A program made the position numbers and the translations under genes. From Marimonas lutisalis (GTDB lineage: Bacteria; Pseudomonadota; Alphaproteobacteria; Rhodobacterales; Rhodobacteraceae), in contig NZ_SKCI01000004.1 in the NCBI RefSeq assembly GCF_005434965.1, positions 372,001 to 436,000 of the forward strand: 64,000 nucleotides of DNA, in the 5' to 3' direction. This document shows positions 50,962-60,673 of the stretch, piece after piece; the stretch's first letter is position 1, and each line of letters opens with the position of its first letter. Below the pieces are notes generated by a model. That model saw nothing but the letters and a program-made list of their open reading frames with translations. It had not been told where the DNA came from and did no database searches.

Positions 50962-53148
50962 TTACCTCAGTCGGAGTGCATTCAGCGACACCGTAATGGA
51001 TGAGGCCGACATCGCCAAGGCCGCGATCAGCGGCGTCGCCAGTCCCGCCACTGCGAGCGGTACCGCGATGATGTTGTACAGCGTTGCGATGCGGAAGTTT
51101 TCCCTGATCCGCCGGATCGCCGATCCTGCGGTCCCCAACGCGCTGCCGATCGGTTCGAGGTCCCCTCCGAGAAGCACGATGTCACTCGCCACCCGCGCCG
51201 CATCGAGCGCGCTGGCCGGCGAGATCGAGACATGCGCTGCCGCCAGCGCCGCTGTATCGTTGAGCCCATCGCCCACCATAAGGACATGGCGGCCTTCCTT
51301 GGCCATGGCCTGAACACGCGCCGCCTTGTCCGCAGGCAGCGCCTCGGCCAGCCAGTGCGGGATGCCCAACCGCCCCGCCATCTCCTCCACCGCCGCGGTG
51401 GTGTCGCCTGACATCAGGTAGACATCCTTGCCCGCCGCCTTCAGCGCCGCTACGGCCTCTTCGGCGCCATCGCGCAAGCGATCTGTGAACTCGAAGGCCT
51501 GCGGCGCTTCATCGCCCACTCTGAGCCAGGCTGCCGTGCGCGAAATCCGTGGCGCATCGACCCAGCTGGCGCGGCCAAGGAACACCTCACGCCCGTTCCA
51601 GACGCCCCTGGTGCCATAGCCGGGAACTTCGGTAATCTGCGATACATCCTCGGGGCTGAAACCCGCAGCCCGCGCCGCAGAGGTCAGCGACATGGCGAGC
51701 GGATGCGATGAGCTTTCCGCCAGAGCCAGCGCGATACCGATATCGCGCGTCGAGACCTGTCCCAGGTTCATCACCTCGGGCGCACCGGCCGTCAGCGTAC
51801 CGGTCTTGTCGAAGACCACGGTATCCACCTGCGCCAGGCGCTCCAAGGCGGTCGAATGTTTGATCAGCATCCCCTTGCGGAACAGCCGCCCCGACGCTGC
51901 TGTCGTCACCGCCGGCACGGCAAGGCCCAAGGCACAGGGGCATGTGATGATCAGCACGGCAGCCGCGATATTCAGCGCGGTGCGCACGTCGAAAGTGAAA
52001 AGATACCAACCGACGAAGCTGAGTGCCGACAGGATATGCACGCCGGGCGCATAAAGCTTGGCCGCGCTGTCCGCGAGAGAGGTGTAGCGGGATCGCCCCG
52101 ACTCGGCGATGGCGACAAGATCGGCCATACGGTGAAGCGAAGTTTCCTCGCCCACAGCGGTGGCCCGAACGGTCAGCGGCCCGGTCAGGTTGACCTCGCC
52201 CGCCGATACCGCCTGGCCCGGCCCGCCATAAACCGGGATCGTCTCACCAGTCAGAAGGCTGCGGTCAATCTCGGATGTGCCGGCGACAATCTCGCCGTCC
52301 ACCGGCATGCGTCCGCCAGGGCGCACCAGGATAAGGTCACCCACCGTCAGCTCGGCCACGGGCACCTGGCGCTCTTCTCCATCCTCGATCCGGAAGGCGC
52401 GCGGCACTTCCAGCGCTGCCAGTTCCTCGGCGGCAGAGCGGGCGATCGCACGGGTGCGGTGATCCAGGTAGCGCCCGGCTAGAAGGAAGAAAGTCAGCGC
52501 CAGCGCGGCGTCGAAATAGGCATGTTCGCCCGAAAGCGAGGTTTCCCACAGAGAGGTCACAACCGCCAGAACGATAGCCAGCGTGATCGGCACATCCATG
52601 TTCAACCGCGCATTCTTCAGCGCGGCCCAGGCATTGCGAAAAAACGGCTGACCCGAAAAAGCGATGGTCGGCAGCGTGATCGCCGCCGAAATCCAGTGAA
52701 ACATGTCACGCGTCGCATCCGCCGCCCCAGACCATACCGAGACCGACAAAAGCATCACGTTCATCGAGGCAAAACCCGCCACTGCCAGCCGCATCAGGAG
52801 TTCGCGACCGGCCTTATCGGTTTGCGTTGCACTCAACGTACCGACGTCCAGTTCGTGCGCCTCGTATCCGATGCGGTCCAGCACGCCGATCAGGTCCTCG
52901 GGCATGACATCGGGTTCGGCTTCGATGGTCGCGCGTTTCAGGGTCAGGTTGACCCGCGCGCTGGTCACACCCGGGTGATCGGCCAGCGCTCGTTCAATCG
53001 CGACGATACAGGCGGCACAGTGCACCGCAGGCACCGACAGGGCGATGCGCACGTCCTTCTGTGCCTCGCGCTCGGCCAATGCCTCGGCCGCTGGGGCCGC
53101 GTTGCAGGCCGGGCAGGCCGAGATATTGGGGCGCATCGTTGCGGTCAT
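50962..53148 (-). CDS. ccoI: Copper-translocating P-type ATPase CcoI
   Basis: A 728-residue P1B-type ATPase delivering copper for cbb3 oxidase maturation. The N-terminus has a CPAC pair (residues 12-15), then a heavy-metal-associated domain with CAAC (44-47). The membrane motif is ITCPCALGLAVP, the phosphorylation site DKTGTLTAGAPE, the HP motif SSSHPLA and the hinge MVGDGLNDTAAL. Length is typical for CcoI/FixI. It lies between fixH/ccoH (4 bases upstream) and ccoS (4 bases downstream), in the order ccoG-H-I-S. Confidence 0.95.
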   Translation of the reverse strand: MTATMRPNISACPACNAAPAAEALAEREAQKDVRIALSVPAVHCAACIVAIERALADHPGVTSARVNLTLKRATIEAEPDVMPEDLIGVLDRIGYEAHELDVGTLSATQTDKAGRELLMRLAVAGFASMNVMLLSVSVWSGAADATRDMFHWISAAITLPTIAFSGQPFFRNAWAALKNARLNMDVPITLAIVLAVVTSLWETSLSGEHAYFDAALALTFFLLAGRYLDHRTRAIARSAAEELAALEVPRAFRIEDGEERQVPVAELTVGDLILVRPGGRMPVDGEIVAGTSEIDRSLLTGETIPVYGGPGQAVSAGEVNLTGPLTVRATAVGEETSLHRMADLVAIAESGRSRYTSLADSAAKLYAPGVHILSALSFVGWYLFTFDVRTALNIAAAVLIITCPCALGLAVPAVTTAASGRLFRKGMLIKHSTALERLAQVDTVVFDKTGTLTAGAPEVMNLGQVSTRDIGIALALAESSSHPLAMSLTSAARAAGFSPEDVSQITEVPGYGTRGVWNGREVFLGRASWVDAPRISRTAAWLRVGDEAPQAFEFTDRLRDGAEEAVAALKAAGKDVYLMSGDTTAAVEEMAGRLGIPHWLAEALPADKAARVQAMAKEGRHVLMVGDGLNDTAALAAAHVSISPASALDAARVASDIVLLGGDLEPIGSALGTAGSAIRRIRENFRIATLYNIIAVPLAVAGLATPLIAALAMSASSITVSLNALRLR

Positions 53149-53152
53149 GGCG

Positions 53153-53608
53153 TTACTTCGTGTTCACCTTCACACGCATTCTGTATTCCGTGCCATCCTG
53201 GGCAAAGGCCACCATGCGCAAGTCCCAGTTTCCGTCTTCCAGCTCGACCGGCGCGACATAAGCCTTGCCGTCGAAGACAAAGGCCGGTTCGCTATCTTCC
53301 TTGACATGGGTGGGTCGGCCCAGGATCGCGTTCAGTTCGGCCACCTCGACGGGCTTGCCTGCCTCATCGGTGATCGAAAGGACCAGGTTTTCATCCACGA
53401 CGTCGGCAGAGACATCCCAGCCCAAGGCCTCTTGCGCGGCGCGCCGTTCATCGAATTCCTGGCTGGCAACATAGGAGTTCTTCACCTCCAGCCCCGGGAA
53501 CGTGCGCACGGCGCTGACGGCCAGAACGACATTCACGCCAATGATCACCGAAAAGGCTGCAACAAACCCGATCAGGACGTGCTTGCCAGTAATCTTGCGC
53601 TCCGCCAT
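53153..53608 (-). CDS. ccoH: cbb3 oxidase assembly protein CcoH (FixH)
   Basis: A 151-residue protein with one N-terminal membrane helix (HVLIGFVAAFSVIIGVNVVLA) and a periplasmic domain. It matches FixH by the helix, VRTFPGLEVKNSYVASQEF and the terminal beta-rich part. It is required for stable assembly of the CcoN-containing complex. Start and ccoG stop overlap by one base (TGATG), indicating coupling. Confidence 0.92.
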   Translation of the reverse strand: MAERKITGKHVLIGFVAAFSVIIGVNVVLAVSAVRTFPGLEVKNSYVASQEFDERRAAQEALGWDVSADVVDENLVLSITDEAGKPVEVAELNAILGRPTHVKEDSEPAFVFDGKAYVAPVELEDGNWDLRMVAFAQDGTEYRMRVKVNTK

Positions 53609-55026
53609 CAGTTCGCCCTCCCGTTGAATACCGTATCCTTGAAGGCACGTTCACCATTGGTCACGTCTTCCACCCAGAACCGGAAATCGACGCGCTCGCT
53701 TTCGGCCGGGACCGAGCCCTTGGGCGCCACCACGTAAACGCGGACCGGCTTCGCCGTGTCGGGCGGCACGGTAACCGTTTCATAGGGGCTGCCTTCGATC
53801 TGAACGCGCAGCGCCGGATCACCCTTGACCGTCAGGCGGAACGGCCGTTCCTCGCCATGCTTGTTGCGCAGCTTGATCTCATAGACATTGCGGATCGAGC
53901 CATCGGACAGCGTCACATAGGTCGGGTTACGCACAGGCGCGACCGTCATGTCGATGTCCGAACGCATGAAGAGCGCCACGACCAGACCGACACCCACCAA
54001 CCCCCAAAGCGTGGTGTACAACACGGTGCGCGGGCGGAAGACGTGTTTCCAGATGTTCTTGGCCTTGCCACCGGCGCGCTCGGCGTTTTCATCCGTCAGC
54101 GCCATATAATCGATCAGGCCGCGCGGCTTGCCGACCTTGTCCATCATCTCGTCGCAGGCATCGATGCACAGCGCGCAGGTGATGCATTCCAACTGCTGAC
54201 CATCGCGGATGTCGATGCCCATCGGGCAGACATTCACGCAGGCATTGCAGTCGATGCAATCTCCCAGGCCGTCGCGGGCTTTGCCCTTGCCCCGCGGCTC
54301 ACCGCGCCATTCACGATACGCGACGGTGATCGTGTCCTCGTCCATCATCGCCGCCTGGATACGCGGCCACGGGCAGGCATAGATACAGATCTGCTCGCGT
54401 GCGAACCCGCCGAAGAAAAAGGTCGTACCGGTCAGAACGGCAATCGTCGTATAGGCGATCGGATGTGCATTGAGCGTGAACAGGTCCCGCATCAGCGTGG
54501 GCGCGTCGGCAAAGTAGAAAACCCAGGCGCCGCCCGTGGCGACCGCGATCAGAAGCCATGAAATCCATTTGGTCAGGCGTAGCCGCGCCTTTCGGAAATC
54601 CCATTTCTTCTGCCGGTGCAGCCGCAGCCGTGCGTTGCGGTCGCCTTCGATCCAGCGTTCGACCAGGATGAACAGGTCGGTCCACACCGTTTGCGGGCAG
54701 GTATAGCCGCACCATACCCGGCCCAAGGCAGAGGTGAACAGGAACAAACCCAGCCCGGCCATCACCAGAAGGCCCGCGACGAAATAGAATTCATGCGGCC
54801 ATATCTCGATCCAGAAGAAGTAGAAACGGCGGTTGGCCATGTCGATCAGAACAGCCTGGTCCGGCAGGCTCGGACCGCGGTCCCACCTGATCCACGGGGT
54901 CAGGTAGTAGATGCCCAGCGTCACGATCATGATGATCCACTTCAGGTTACGGAACTTGCCGTAGACCTTTTTGGGAAAAATCGGCTCTCGCGCGGCGTAG
55001 AGTTGTTCGGGTTCGGCTTGGCTCAC
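53608..55026 (-). CDS. ccoG: Cytochrome c oxidase accessory protein CcoG (FixG/RdxB)
   Basis: A 472-residue membrane ferredoxin-like protein. Several helices surround WCGYTCPQTVWTD and the CIYACPWPR segment. Two 4Fe-4S sites follow (CIDCNACVNVCPMGID and CITCALCIDACDE). The C-terminal periplasmic domain is immunoglobulin-like. CcoG reduces copper for cbb3 biogenesis. It is the first gene of the ccoGHIS operon, with an FnrL-type box at 55090-55103 upstream, so oxygen-limited induction is expected. Confidence 0.95.
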   Translation of the reverse strand: MSQAEPEQLYAAREPIFPKKVYGKFRNLKWIIMIVTLGIYYLTPWIRWDRGPSLPDQAVLIDMANRRFYFFWIEIWPHEFYFVAGLLVMAGLGLFLFTSALGRVWCGYTCPQTVWTDLFILVERWIEGDRNARLRLHRQKKWDFRKARLRLTKWISWLLIAVATGGAWVFYFADAPTLMRDLFTLNAHPIAYTTIAVLTGTTFFFGGFAREQICIYACPWPRIQAAMMDEDTITVAYREWRGEPRGKGKARDGLGDCIDCNACVNVCPMGIDIRDGQQLECITCALCIDACDEMMDKVGKPRGLIDYMALTDENAERAGGKAKNIWKHVFRPRTVLYTTLWGLVGVGLVVALFMRSDIDMTVAPVRNPTYVTLSDGSIRNVYEIKLRNKHGEERPFRLTVKGDPALRVQIEGSPYETVTVPPDTAKPVRVYVVAPKGSVPAESERVDFRFWVEDVTNGERAFKDTVFNGRAN

Positions 55027-55089
55027 GGAATCACTCCGATACTACACGTTTCATCTGGGTTCTTCTCACAGTCCCGCCGCAGCGCGACC

Positions 55090-55103
55090 TTGACCTGCAT
55101 CAA
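55090..55103. promoter_or_regulatory. FnrL box upstream of ccoG
   Basis: TTGACCTGCATCAA fits the FNR consensus TTGAT-N4-ATCAA with one change. It is centred about 70 bases upstream of the ccoG start. Confidence 0.75.
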
Positions 55104-55171
55104 ATTCTGAATCTAATACTTACCTATTCACGAAAAAGTGCCGCGCGACCACGTGGCACTCAAATGCACGA

Positions 55172-55292
55172 AAGCCGCCTCTCGGCGGCTCTGCGGATAC
55201 CCCGACCCGGGGTTAGATGGCACCGGCCTTCCAGGAAACGCGCGAACAGGACGGAAGGGCCGGTGCCTTATCCGGGGGCCGAAGCCCCCGGA
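55172..55292 (-). terminator. Cluster of hairpins after ccoP
   Basis: Closest to the ccoP stop is GGGGGC-TTCG-GCCCCC on the minus strand (55271-55292, with extra TCC/GGA pairs), a very stable tetraloop hairpin. Further downstream lie GGCACCGGCC/GGCCGGTGCC arms about 29 bases apart (55219-55267), ACCCCG/CGGGGT near 55200 and AGCCGCC/GGCGGCT (55172-55189). The first probably terminates or stabilises the ccoNOQP message. Confidence 0.6.
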
Positions 55293-55299
55293 ATTCTGT

Positions 55300-56196
55300 T
55301 TATTCGCCACCACCGAGCTGGTGGACATAGAGCGCGACGGCGCGGATCTCGGCCTCCGACAGGCGCCCCGCGGGCGACGCGGCTTCCGACCACGGCGGCA
55401 TCACGCCGTAACGGCTGTTCGTCACCGTTTCCATCAGCGTGTCGTAGTCACCACCATAGAGCCAGATCGCGTCGGTCAGGTTCGGCGCACCCTGTGCACG
55501 GTCGCCGGTGCCGTCTTCCATGTGGCACGAGGCACAGTTTTCCTCGAACACCACGGCACCCGCTTCGACCTCGGCGGCATCCTGTGCTTCGCCCGAAAGC
55601 GACATCACGTAGTTAACCACCTGTTCGATCTGTGCCGGCTCAAGAAGCTCGTCGCGACCAAAGGCAGGCATTTCCGAGTAACGCGCATCTGCGTCATCCT
55701 CGTTCCGGATGCCGTGGCTGATGGTATAGTGAATCTCTTCGATATCACCGCCCCAGAGCCAGTCGTCATCCTGAAGGTTGGGATAACCTTTGGCACCTGC
55801 GGCACCCGAACCATGACACTGGGCACACCAGGTCTGGAACACGGCCGCACCGGCCGACCGGGCATAGCCATAAAGCTCACTGTCGGTCTGGTTCACAAAG
55901 GACGCCAGTTCAACCGATTCCAGTTCGCTGTTGGCCGGCGCGTTGCGCTCTGCCACGTCCGCGATCTCGGCGGCCACATTGGCCCGGGTCGACCAGTTCT
56001 TGTAGCCCGAGGTGGCTTCGTTGATCAGCGGCCATGCGGGATAGGCGATCGTGTACCAGATCCCCCAGATGATCGTCAGGTAGAAGATCCAGACCCACCA
56101 TTTCGGCAGCGGATTGTTGAACTCCTGAAGGTCTTCGTCCCAAACGTGACCGGTGGTTTCAACGTCACCGTTCTTCTTTTCAGGTTGTTTTGCCAT
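55300..56196 (-). CDS. ccoP: cbb3 oxidase subunit III, di-haem cytochrome CcoP
   Basis: A 298-residue membrane-anchored di-haem cytochrome c. One helix (about 36-58, [20 protein letters not shown]) is followed by two haem domains, CAQCH at 124-128 and CASCH at 221-225, each with a distal methionine candidate (SEMPAFG and GVMPPWS). It receives electrons from cytochrome c or bc1 and passes them to CcoO/CcoN. It is the last gene of ccoNOQP, four bases from ccoQ. Confidence 0.96.
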   Translation of the reverse strand: MAKQPEKKNGDVETTGHVWDEDLQEFNNPLPKWWVWIFYLTIIWGIWYTIAYPAWPLINEATSGYKNWSTRANVAAEIADVAERNAPANSELESVELASFVNQTDSELYGYARSAGAAVFQTWCAQCHGSGAAGAKGYPNLQDDDWLWGGDIEEIHYTISHGIRNEDDADARYSEMPAFGRDELLEPAQIEQVVNYVMSLSGEAQDAAEVEAGAVVFEENCASCHMEDGTGDRAQGAPNLTDAIWLYGGDYDTLMETVTNSRYGVMPPWSEAASPAGRLSEAEIRAVALYVHQLGGGE

Positions 56197-56199
56197 GTC

Positions 56200-56391
56200 T
56201 TACGCCTCCTTGGCGTCCCGCGCGGGCGCGGGCTTGTCTTCGTGCCGGAACGGGATGTTTGCCACGTCGCGGTAGGTCTTCGAGCTCCCGGGCCGGAACA
56301 GTACCCAAAGGACCATTCCGACAAAGAAGGTGAAGAGAGCGAGAAGCATCCAGCTGTCGGCGAACTCACGCAGAAGGGAATATGTTTCCAT
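56200..56391 (-). CDS. ccoQ: cbb3 oxidase subunit IV CcoQ
   Basis: A 63-residue single-helix membrane subunit (SWMLLALFTFFVGMVLWVLF) with a charged C-terminal tail (SKTYRDVANIPFRHED). Size and position between ccoO and ccoP are diagnostic. It is involved in complex stability and signalling to regulatory systems in Rhodobacter-type bacteria. Confidence 0.93.
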   Translation of the reverse strand: METYSLLREFADSWMLLALFTFFVGMVLWVLFRPGSSKTYRDVANIPFRHEDKPAPARDAKEA

Positions 56392-56402
56392 CTTTCCCTC
56401 CC

Positions 56403-57131
56403 TTACCGCGTGCCGGTGTGCTCGAATGTCGAGAAGTCGACCAGCGTGCCCAGCATCTGCAGATAGGCGACCATCGCGTCCATCTCCGAGATTCCCGGCT
56501 TGCCGTCGAAGTTGCGCACTTGCACCTTCTCGCCATAGCGCTCGAACAGGCCATCGGTGTCCGCCCAGGGATCGGCCTGGGCAGCAAAGTCCTCCTGCCC
56601 GTTTTCCAGCATCTCGTCCGTGTAGGGCACGCCGACAAAGGCATGCGTGGCCATCACGTCCTCGATGTACTTGCCATCGATCATCCGGTTTTCCAGGAAC
56701 CCGTATTTCGGCATCACCGATTCAGGCACCACCGACTGCGGGTTGCGCAGGTGATCCACGTGCCACTCGTCCGAGTAGCGGCCGCCGACGCGGGCGAGGT
56801 CGGGCCCCGTCCGCTTCGAACCCCACTGGAACGGGTGGTCGTACTGGCTCTCAGCCGCCAGGCTGTAGTGACCATAACGCTCAACCTCGTCCCGCATGGG
56901 CCGGATCATCTGGCTGTGGCAGACATAGCACCCTTCGCGGATGTAGATGTCGCGCCCGGCCAGTTCGAGCGGGGTGTAGGGGCGCATGCCGTCCACATCC
57001 TCGATCGTGTTTTCCAGCCAGAACAGCGGTGCGATCTGCACGATGCCGCCGATGGTCACCACCAGGAAGGCAAAGATGGCCAGAAGCGTGACGTTCTTCT
57101 CAAGAACTTGGTGTTTGTCGAGAATTGCCAT
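56403..57131 (-). CDS. ccoO: cbb3 oxidase subunit II, mono-haem cytochrome CcoO
   Basis: A 242-residue membrane-anchored cytochrome c. The N-terminal helix is [18 protein letters not shown], the haem site CYVCH lies at 68-72 ([15 protein letters not shown]), and a downstream methionine ([15 protein letters not shown]) is a probable axial ligand. It transfers electrons from CcoP to the catalytic subunit CcoN. It is 14 bases after ccoN. Confidence 0.96.
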   Translation of the reverse strand: MAILDKHQVLEKNVTLLAIFAFLVVTIGGIVQIAPLFWLENTIEDVDGMRPYTPLELAGRDIYIREGCYVCHSQMIRPMRDEVERYGHYSLAAESQYDHPFQWGSKRTGPDLARVGGRYSDEWHVDHLRNPQSVVPESVMPKYGFLENRMIDGKYIEDVMATHAFVGVPYTDEMLENGQEDFAAQADPWADTDGLFERYGEKVQVRNFDGKPGISEMDAMVAYLQMLGTLVDFSTFEHTGTR

Positions 57132-57145
57132 GTGTCCGGCCCTCC

Positions 57146-58750
57146 TTATTCAGCCGGGACCAGATGGTTCGTGGCTTCTACAGCCGGCGAACGCTTCACG
57201 GTCATCCAGAGGTTATAGGCCATGATGATCGCACCCAGCAGGTAAAGGATACCGCCGGTGCCGCGCACCACGTACATCGGGAACTTCGCGGCCACGGTGT
57301 CGGCGAACGAGTTCACGAGGAAGCCGTTTGCGTCAACTTCGCGCCACATCAGGCCTTCCATGATCCCCGTCACCCACATTGCTGCGGCGTAGAGGATGAT
57401 GCCAATGGTAGCGAGCCAGAAGTGCCAGCTCACGAGGCGCAGGCTGTAGAGCCGCTCCTTGTTCCACAGCTTCGGCACCAGGAAGTAAAGCGCCCCGAAG
57501 GTGATCATACCGTTCCAGCCCAGCGCACCCGAGTGCACGTGACCGATGGTCCAGTCCGTATAGTGCGACAGCGAGTTCACCGCGCGGATCGACATCATCG
57601 GACCCTCGAAGGTCGACATGCCGTAGAAGCCGACCGAAATCACCATCATGCGGATGATCGGATCGGTGCGCAGCTTGTCCCAAGCGCCCGAAAGCGTCAT
57701 CAGGCCGTTGATCATGCCGCCCCAGCTGGGCATCCACAGCACGACCGAGAACACCATGCCCAGCGTCGACGCCCAGTCAGGCAGCGCGGTATAGTGCAGG
57801 TGGTGCGGACCAGCCCAGATGTAGATGAAGATCAGCGCCCAGAAGTGGATGATCGACAGCTTGTAACTGAAGACCGGCCGCTCGGCCTGTTTCGGCACGA
57901 AATAGTACATCATTCCCAAAAAGCCCGCGGTCAGGAAGAAGCCCACCGCGTTGTGGCCGTACCACCACTGCGTCATGGCATCCTGCACGCCGCTGAAGAC
58001 CTGAACCGATTTCGACCCGAAGATCGACACCGGAATGGCCAGGTTGTTCACCACGTGCAGCATGGCCACCGTGATGATGAACGAAAGGAAGAACCAGTTC
58101 GCCACATAGATATGCGGCTCTTTGCGCTTCATGATCGTGCCGACGAAGACGAGAAGGTACATCACCCAGACGATGGTCAGCCACCAGTCGACATACCATT
58201 CCGGCTCGGCGTATTCCTTCGATTGGGTTGCCCCCAGCAGATACCCGGTCGCCGCAAGGACGATCACCAGTTGATACCCCCAGAACACGAACCAGGCGAG
58301 GTTGCCGCCCCAAAGCCGCGCGGCGCTGGTACGTTGAACCACGTAGAACGAGGTCGTGATCAGTGCGGTGCCGCCAAATGCGAAAATCACCGCGCTGGTG
58401 TGCAAGGGACGAAGACGCCCGAAGTTGGCATAGCCCTGCGCCCACTCGAAGTTGAGCTGCGGAAACGCCAACTGGAACGCAATTGTCACGCCCACAAGAA
58501 AACCGACGACGCCCCAGAAGGCAGTCAGAATGACACCGGCGCGAACCGGCCCATCCATGTACTCGCCCGAAAGGTCACCAGCCGGAACCGGCTCGCCCGT
58601 GCGGCGCAGCGTCCAAAGAAAGACCCCCGCGGCGACCAGCGCTACTGTCAGCGCGTTCACCATGTAGGCCACGTCACGTGCGTAATTTGCTGCGATCAAG
58701 GCCAGAACCGTGATCACACCAAGCACGATCAGCTTGATATAATTACCCAT
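57146..58750 (-). CDS. ccoN: cbb3 oxidase catalytic subunit I CcoN
   Basis: A 534-residue haem-copper oxidase subunit with about 12-14 helices, reducing oxygen to water with high affinity. Haem b and b3/CuB ligands are seen in [23 protein letters not shown] (with the helix VI region QWWYGHNA), [12 protein letters not shown] and [10 protein letters not shown]. It is the first gene of ccoNOQP. Two FnrL-type boxes lie in the 194-bp gap to the divergent uspA, indicating induction under low oxygen. Confidence 0.97.
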   Translation of the reverse strand: MGNYIKLIVLGVITVLALIAANYARDVAYMVNALTVALVAAGVFLWTLRRTGEPVPAGDLSGEYMDGPVRAGVILTAFWGVVGFLVGVTIAFQLAFPQLNFEWAQGYANFGRLRPLHTSAVIFAFGGTALITTSFYVVQRTSAARLWGGNLAWFVFWGYQLVIVLAATGYLLGATQSKEYAEPEWYVDWWLTIVWVMYLLVFVGTIMKRKEPHIYVANWFFLSFIITVAMLHVVNNLAIPVSIFGSKSVQVFSGVQDAMTQWWYGHNAVGFFLTAGFLGMMYYFVPKQAERPVFSYKLSIIHFWALIFIYIWAGPHHLHYTALPDWASTLGMVFSVVLWMPSWGGMINGLMTLSGAWDKLRTDPIIRMMVISVGFYGMSTFEGPMMSIRAVNSLSHYTDWTIGHVHSGALGWNGMITFGALYFLVPKLWNKERLYSLRLVSWHFWLATIGIILYAAAMWVTGIMEGLMWREVDANGFLVNSFADTVAAKFPMYVVRGTGGILYLLGAIIMAYNLWMTVKRSPAVEATNHLVPAE

Positions 58751-58843
58751 TTTTCGTCCCTTCGTCTTGCCCGGCGCGATTCGTTCTCCCGCGCAGGGGG
58801 ATTTGACTGCGTGCTTAATGGGCCTCCCGGGGGCAAGACCGCC

Positions 58844-58857
58844 TTGATCTGCATCAA
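58844..58857. promoter_or_regulatory. FnrL box 1 between ccoN and uspA
   Basis: TTGATCTGCATCAA is a perfect match to TTGAT-N4-ATCAA, about 100 bases upstream of ccoN and 94 bases upstream of uspA. Confidence 0.9.
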
Positions 58858-58875
58858 AATTGGTGCCGTGTTTTC

Positions 58876-58889
58876 CTGATACGCATCAA
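58876..58889. promoter_or_regulatory. FnrL box 2 between ccoN and uspA
   Basis: CTGATACGCATCAA matches the FNR consensus at nine of ten positions. It is nearer to uspA, 32 bases centre-to-centre from box 1, so each box may serve one of the divergent genes. Confidence 0.75.
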
Positions 58890-58944
58890 AGTCGCACCCG
58901 GCAAAGCAAGCTAGCCTGAGCAAAACCCTCTGCAGGAGTCCAAA

Positions 58945-59784
58945 ATGGCCTACAAATCGCTATTCTCGGTTCTGACCGACCCCAAACTGGCCGAGAATGT
59001 TCTCGCGCACGGTATTGCCATCGCCGACGTGATCGATGCGCATCTCGACGTGTTGTGCCTTGGCGTCGATCGAAGCCAGACTGGCTACTATTACGCTGGC
59101 GCCAATGCCATGGTGCTTCAGGAAACCATCAACCGCGCACAAGAGGAATCAGAGGAAATCGAGGCCAAGGCCATCGACGTCCTGAAATCCTCGGGCATCC
59201 GCTGGGGCACGGATACCGGCGTTGCGCAACTGGCCGATATCGGCCGCCACGTTGCTGCCCATGCCCGTTTCTCAGATCTGGTCATCCTGCCGCAGCCTTA
59301 CGGTGAAAACCGGGGCGCCGAGCTCGAGCCCGTCGTCGAGGCGGCCATGTTCGAGGGCCAGACACCGGTTCTTGTCGTACCCGACGAAGGCGCGCCGCGG
59401 CCCAAGCCCAAGCGGGTCATGATCGGCTGGAACGAAAGCAGCGAGGCGCTGAACGCCGTGCGCGCGGCTCTTCCGGTGTTGACCTATGCCGAGGCCGTGC
59501 ATGTTGTGGTGATCGACCCGCCCGCGCACGGGCCTAACCGGTCCGATCCCGGCGGACTTCTGTCGCAATACCTGTCGCGCCACGGCATCCGCGCCGAAGT
59601 GGATGTGCTGTCGAAAACCCTGCCGCGCGTATCCGACGTGCTGATGCGCCATGCCTCCGATATCGAGGCCGACCTGATCGTCATGGGCGCTTATGGCCAT
59701 TCCCGCTTCCGCGAGGCGATCTTGGGCGGCGCGACCCGCTACATGCTGGAACAGGCCAAGCTGCCGGTCTTCATGGCGCACTGA
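58945..59784 (+). CDS. Universal stress protein, tandem UspA domains
   Basis: A 279-residue protein with two UspA-like halves (about 1-140 and 145-279). The second has the ATP-binding pattern G-x2-G-x9-G in GAYGHSRFREAILGGATR. CAGGAG precedes the ATG. It is divergent from ccoN and shares two FnrL boxes, so it is likely an anaerobic or low-oxygen survival protein, as seen for usp genes near cbb3 clusters. It ends at a clear terminator. Confidence 0.9.
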   Translation: MAYKSLFSVLTDPKLAENVLAHGIAIADVIDAHLDVLCLGVDRSQTGYYYAGANAMVLQETINRAQEESEEIEAKAIDVLKSSGIRWGTDTGVAQLADIGRHVAAHARFSDLVILPQPYGENRGAELEPVVEAAMFEGQTPVLVVPDEGAPRPKPKRVMIGWNESSEALNAVRAALPVLTYAEAVHVVVIDPPAHGPNRSDPGGLLSQYLSRHGIRAEVDVLSKTLPRVSDVLMRHASDIEADLIVMGAYGHSRFREAILGGATRYMLEQAKLPVFMAH

Positions 59785-59807
59785 GCCATATCCGGTCACG
59801 AAAAAGG

Positions 59808-59834
59808 AAAGGGCGCCCGTTCCGGCGCCCTTTT
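59808..59834. terminator. Bidirectional Rho-independent terminator
   Basis: AAAGGGCGCC and GGCGCCCTTT arms around a six-base loop, with A's before and T's after. It serves uspA (+) and probably the convergent fnrL (-). Confidence 0.9.
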
Positions 59835-59856
59835 CATTTGTGGTCCGGAGCCAGCT

Positions 59857-60603
59857 TTAGACCAGCATGCCACCGTCGCTGTCGTCGCCCGCCTCTTCCA
59901 TCAGAACCGAAATATCCGGCACCGTCACATGACGCTTGCCTTCAAGGTGGATAATGCCATCACGCTTCAGCGCGCTGATCTGGCGGCTCACCGTTTCCAG
60001 CGTCAGACCCAGGTAGTCGGCCATCGCCTCGCGCGTCAGCGGCAGATCGAAAACCAGCGGTCCATCCATCGTAACCTTGCGCAGTGTCGCATCGCGCCGC
60101 GCAACGATCGAAAGAAGACTGGCGATCTTTTCCCGCGCGGTCTTGCGGCCCAGAACCAGCATCCACTCGCGCGCCGCATCCAGTTCGTCCAGCGTCATTT
60201 CCAGCAGGCGCTGGGCAATGTGCGGCGTGGTTTCCATCATCGTCTCGAACGGCTTCTTGCGGAAACAGCACATCGTCAGATCGGTCGTGGCCACGACGTC
60301 ATAGGCCGCACCTTCGCGCCCCGGGCGCCCCACGAAATCGCTGGGCAACAGAAGGCCCACCATCTGGGTCCGCCCGTCCTCCATCGTCTGCGTCAGCGAC
60401 GCAATGCCGGAAACGACTGTTCCGACGAAATCCATGCGGTCGCCTGACCAGACGACAGTCTGCCCGGCCTCGAAACTTCTGTAATACTTGAACTCCTCCA
60501 ATTCGGCGAGTTCATCGGGTTCGCATCGCGCGCAAACGGCACGGTGTCGAATCGGGCAATCCACACATTCGTGCGGAACCGCAACTATGTCGTCTTTAAG
60601 CAT
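59857..60603 (-). CDS. fnrL: Crp/Fnr-family oxygen-responsive regulator FnrL
   Basis: A 248-residue Fnr-type activator. The N-terminal cluster of cysteines is C13, C16, C24 and C27 (HECVDCPIRH, RAVCARC), with a further pair at C112-C113, giving the four ligands for an oxygen-sensitive 4Fe-4S cluster. A cNMP-like beta-barrel and dimer helix follow. The helix-turn-helix ends in LGLTLETVSRQI (E203, S206, R207), which reads TTGAT half-sites. The ATG at 60603 is used; the frame upstream runs into the shared FnrL box. It is divergent from hemN, convergent with uspA, and likely autoregulated. Confidence 0.94.
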   Translation of the reverse strand: MLKDDIVAVPHECVDCPIRHRAVCARCEPDELAELEEFKYYRSFEAGQTVVWSGDRMDFVGTVVSGIASLTQTMEDGRTQMVGLLLPSDFVGRPGREGAAYDVVATTDLTMCCFRKKPFETMMETTPHIAQRLLEMTLDELDAAREWMLVLGRKTAREKIASLLSIVARRDATLRKVTMDGPLVFDLPLTREAMADYLGLTLETVSRQISALKRDGIIHLEGKRHVTVPDISVLMEEAGDDSDGGMLV

Positions 60604-60624
60604 ATAAGATCTCGTTCGCGCGTC

Positions 60625-60638
60625 TTGATCTGTGTCAA
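60625..60638. promoter_or_regulatory. FnrL box between fnrL and hemN
   Basis: TTGATCTGTGTCAA matches the FNR consensus with one change. It lies 22 bases from the fnrL ATG and 36 bases from the hemN ATG. So close to fnrL, it could repress that gene while activating hemN. Confidence 0.85.
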
Positions 60639-60673
60639 AGATATACAGGTACACACTCTTTAACGCTACGCCG

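Noticed and set aside
60632-60673. Upstream GTG start for hemN
   Set aside because: The GTG lies inside the FnrL box and would make the protein longer than the family; ATG 60674 is better.
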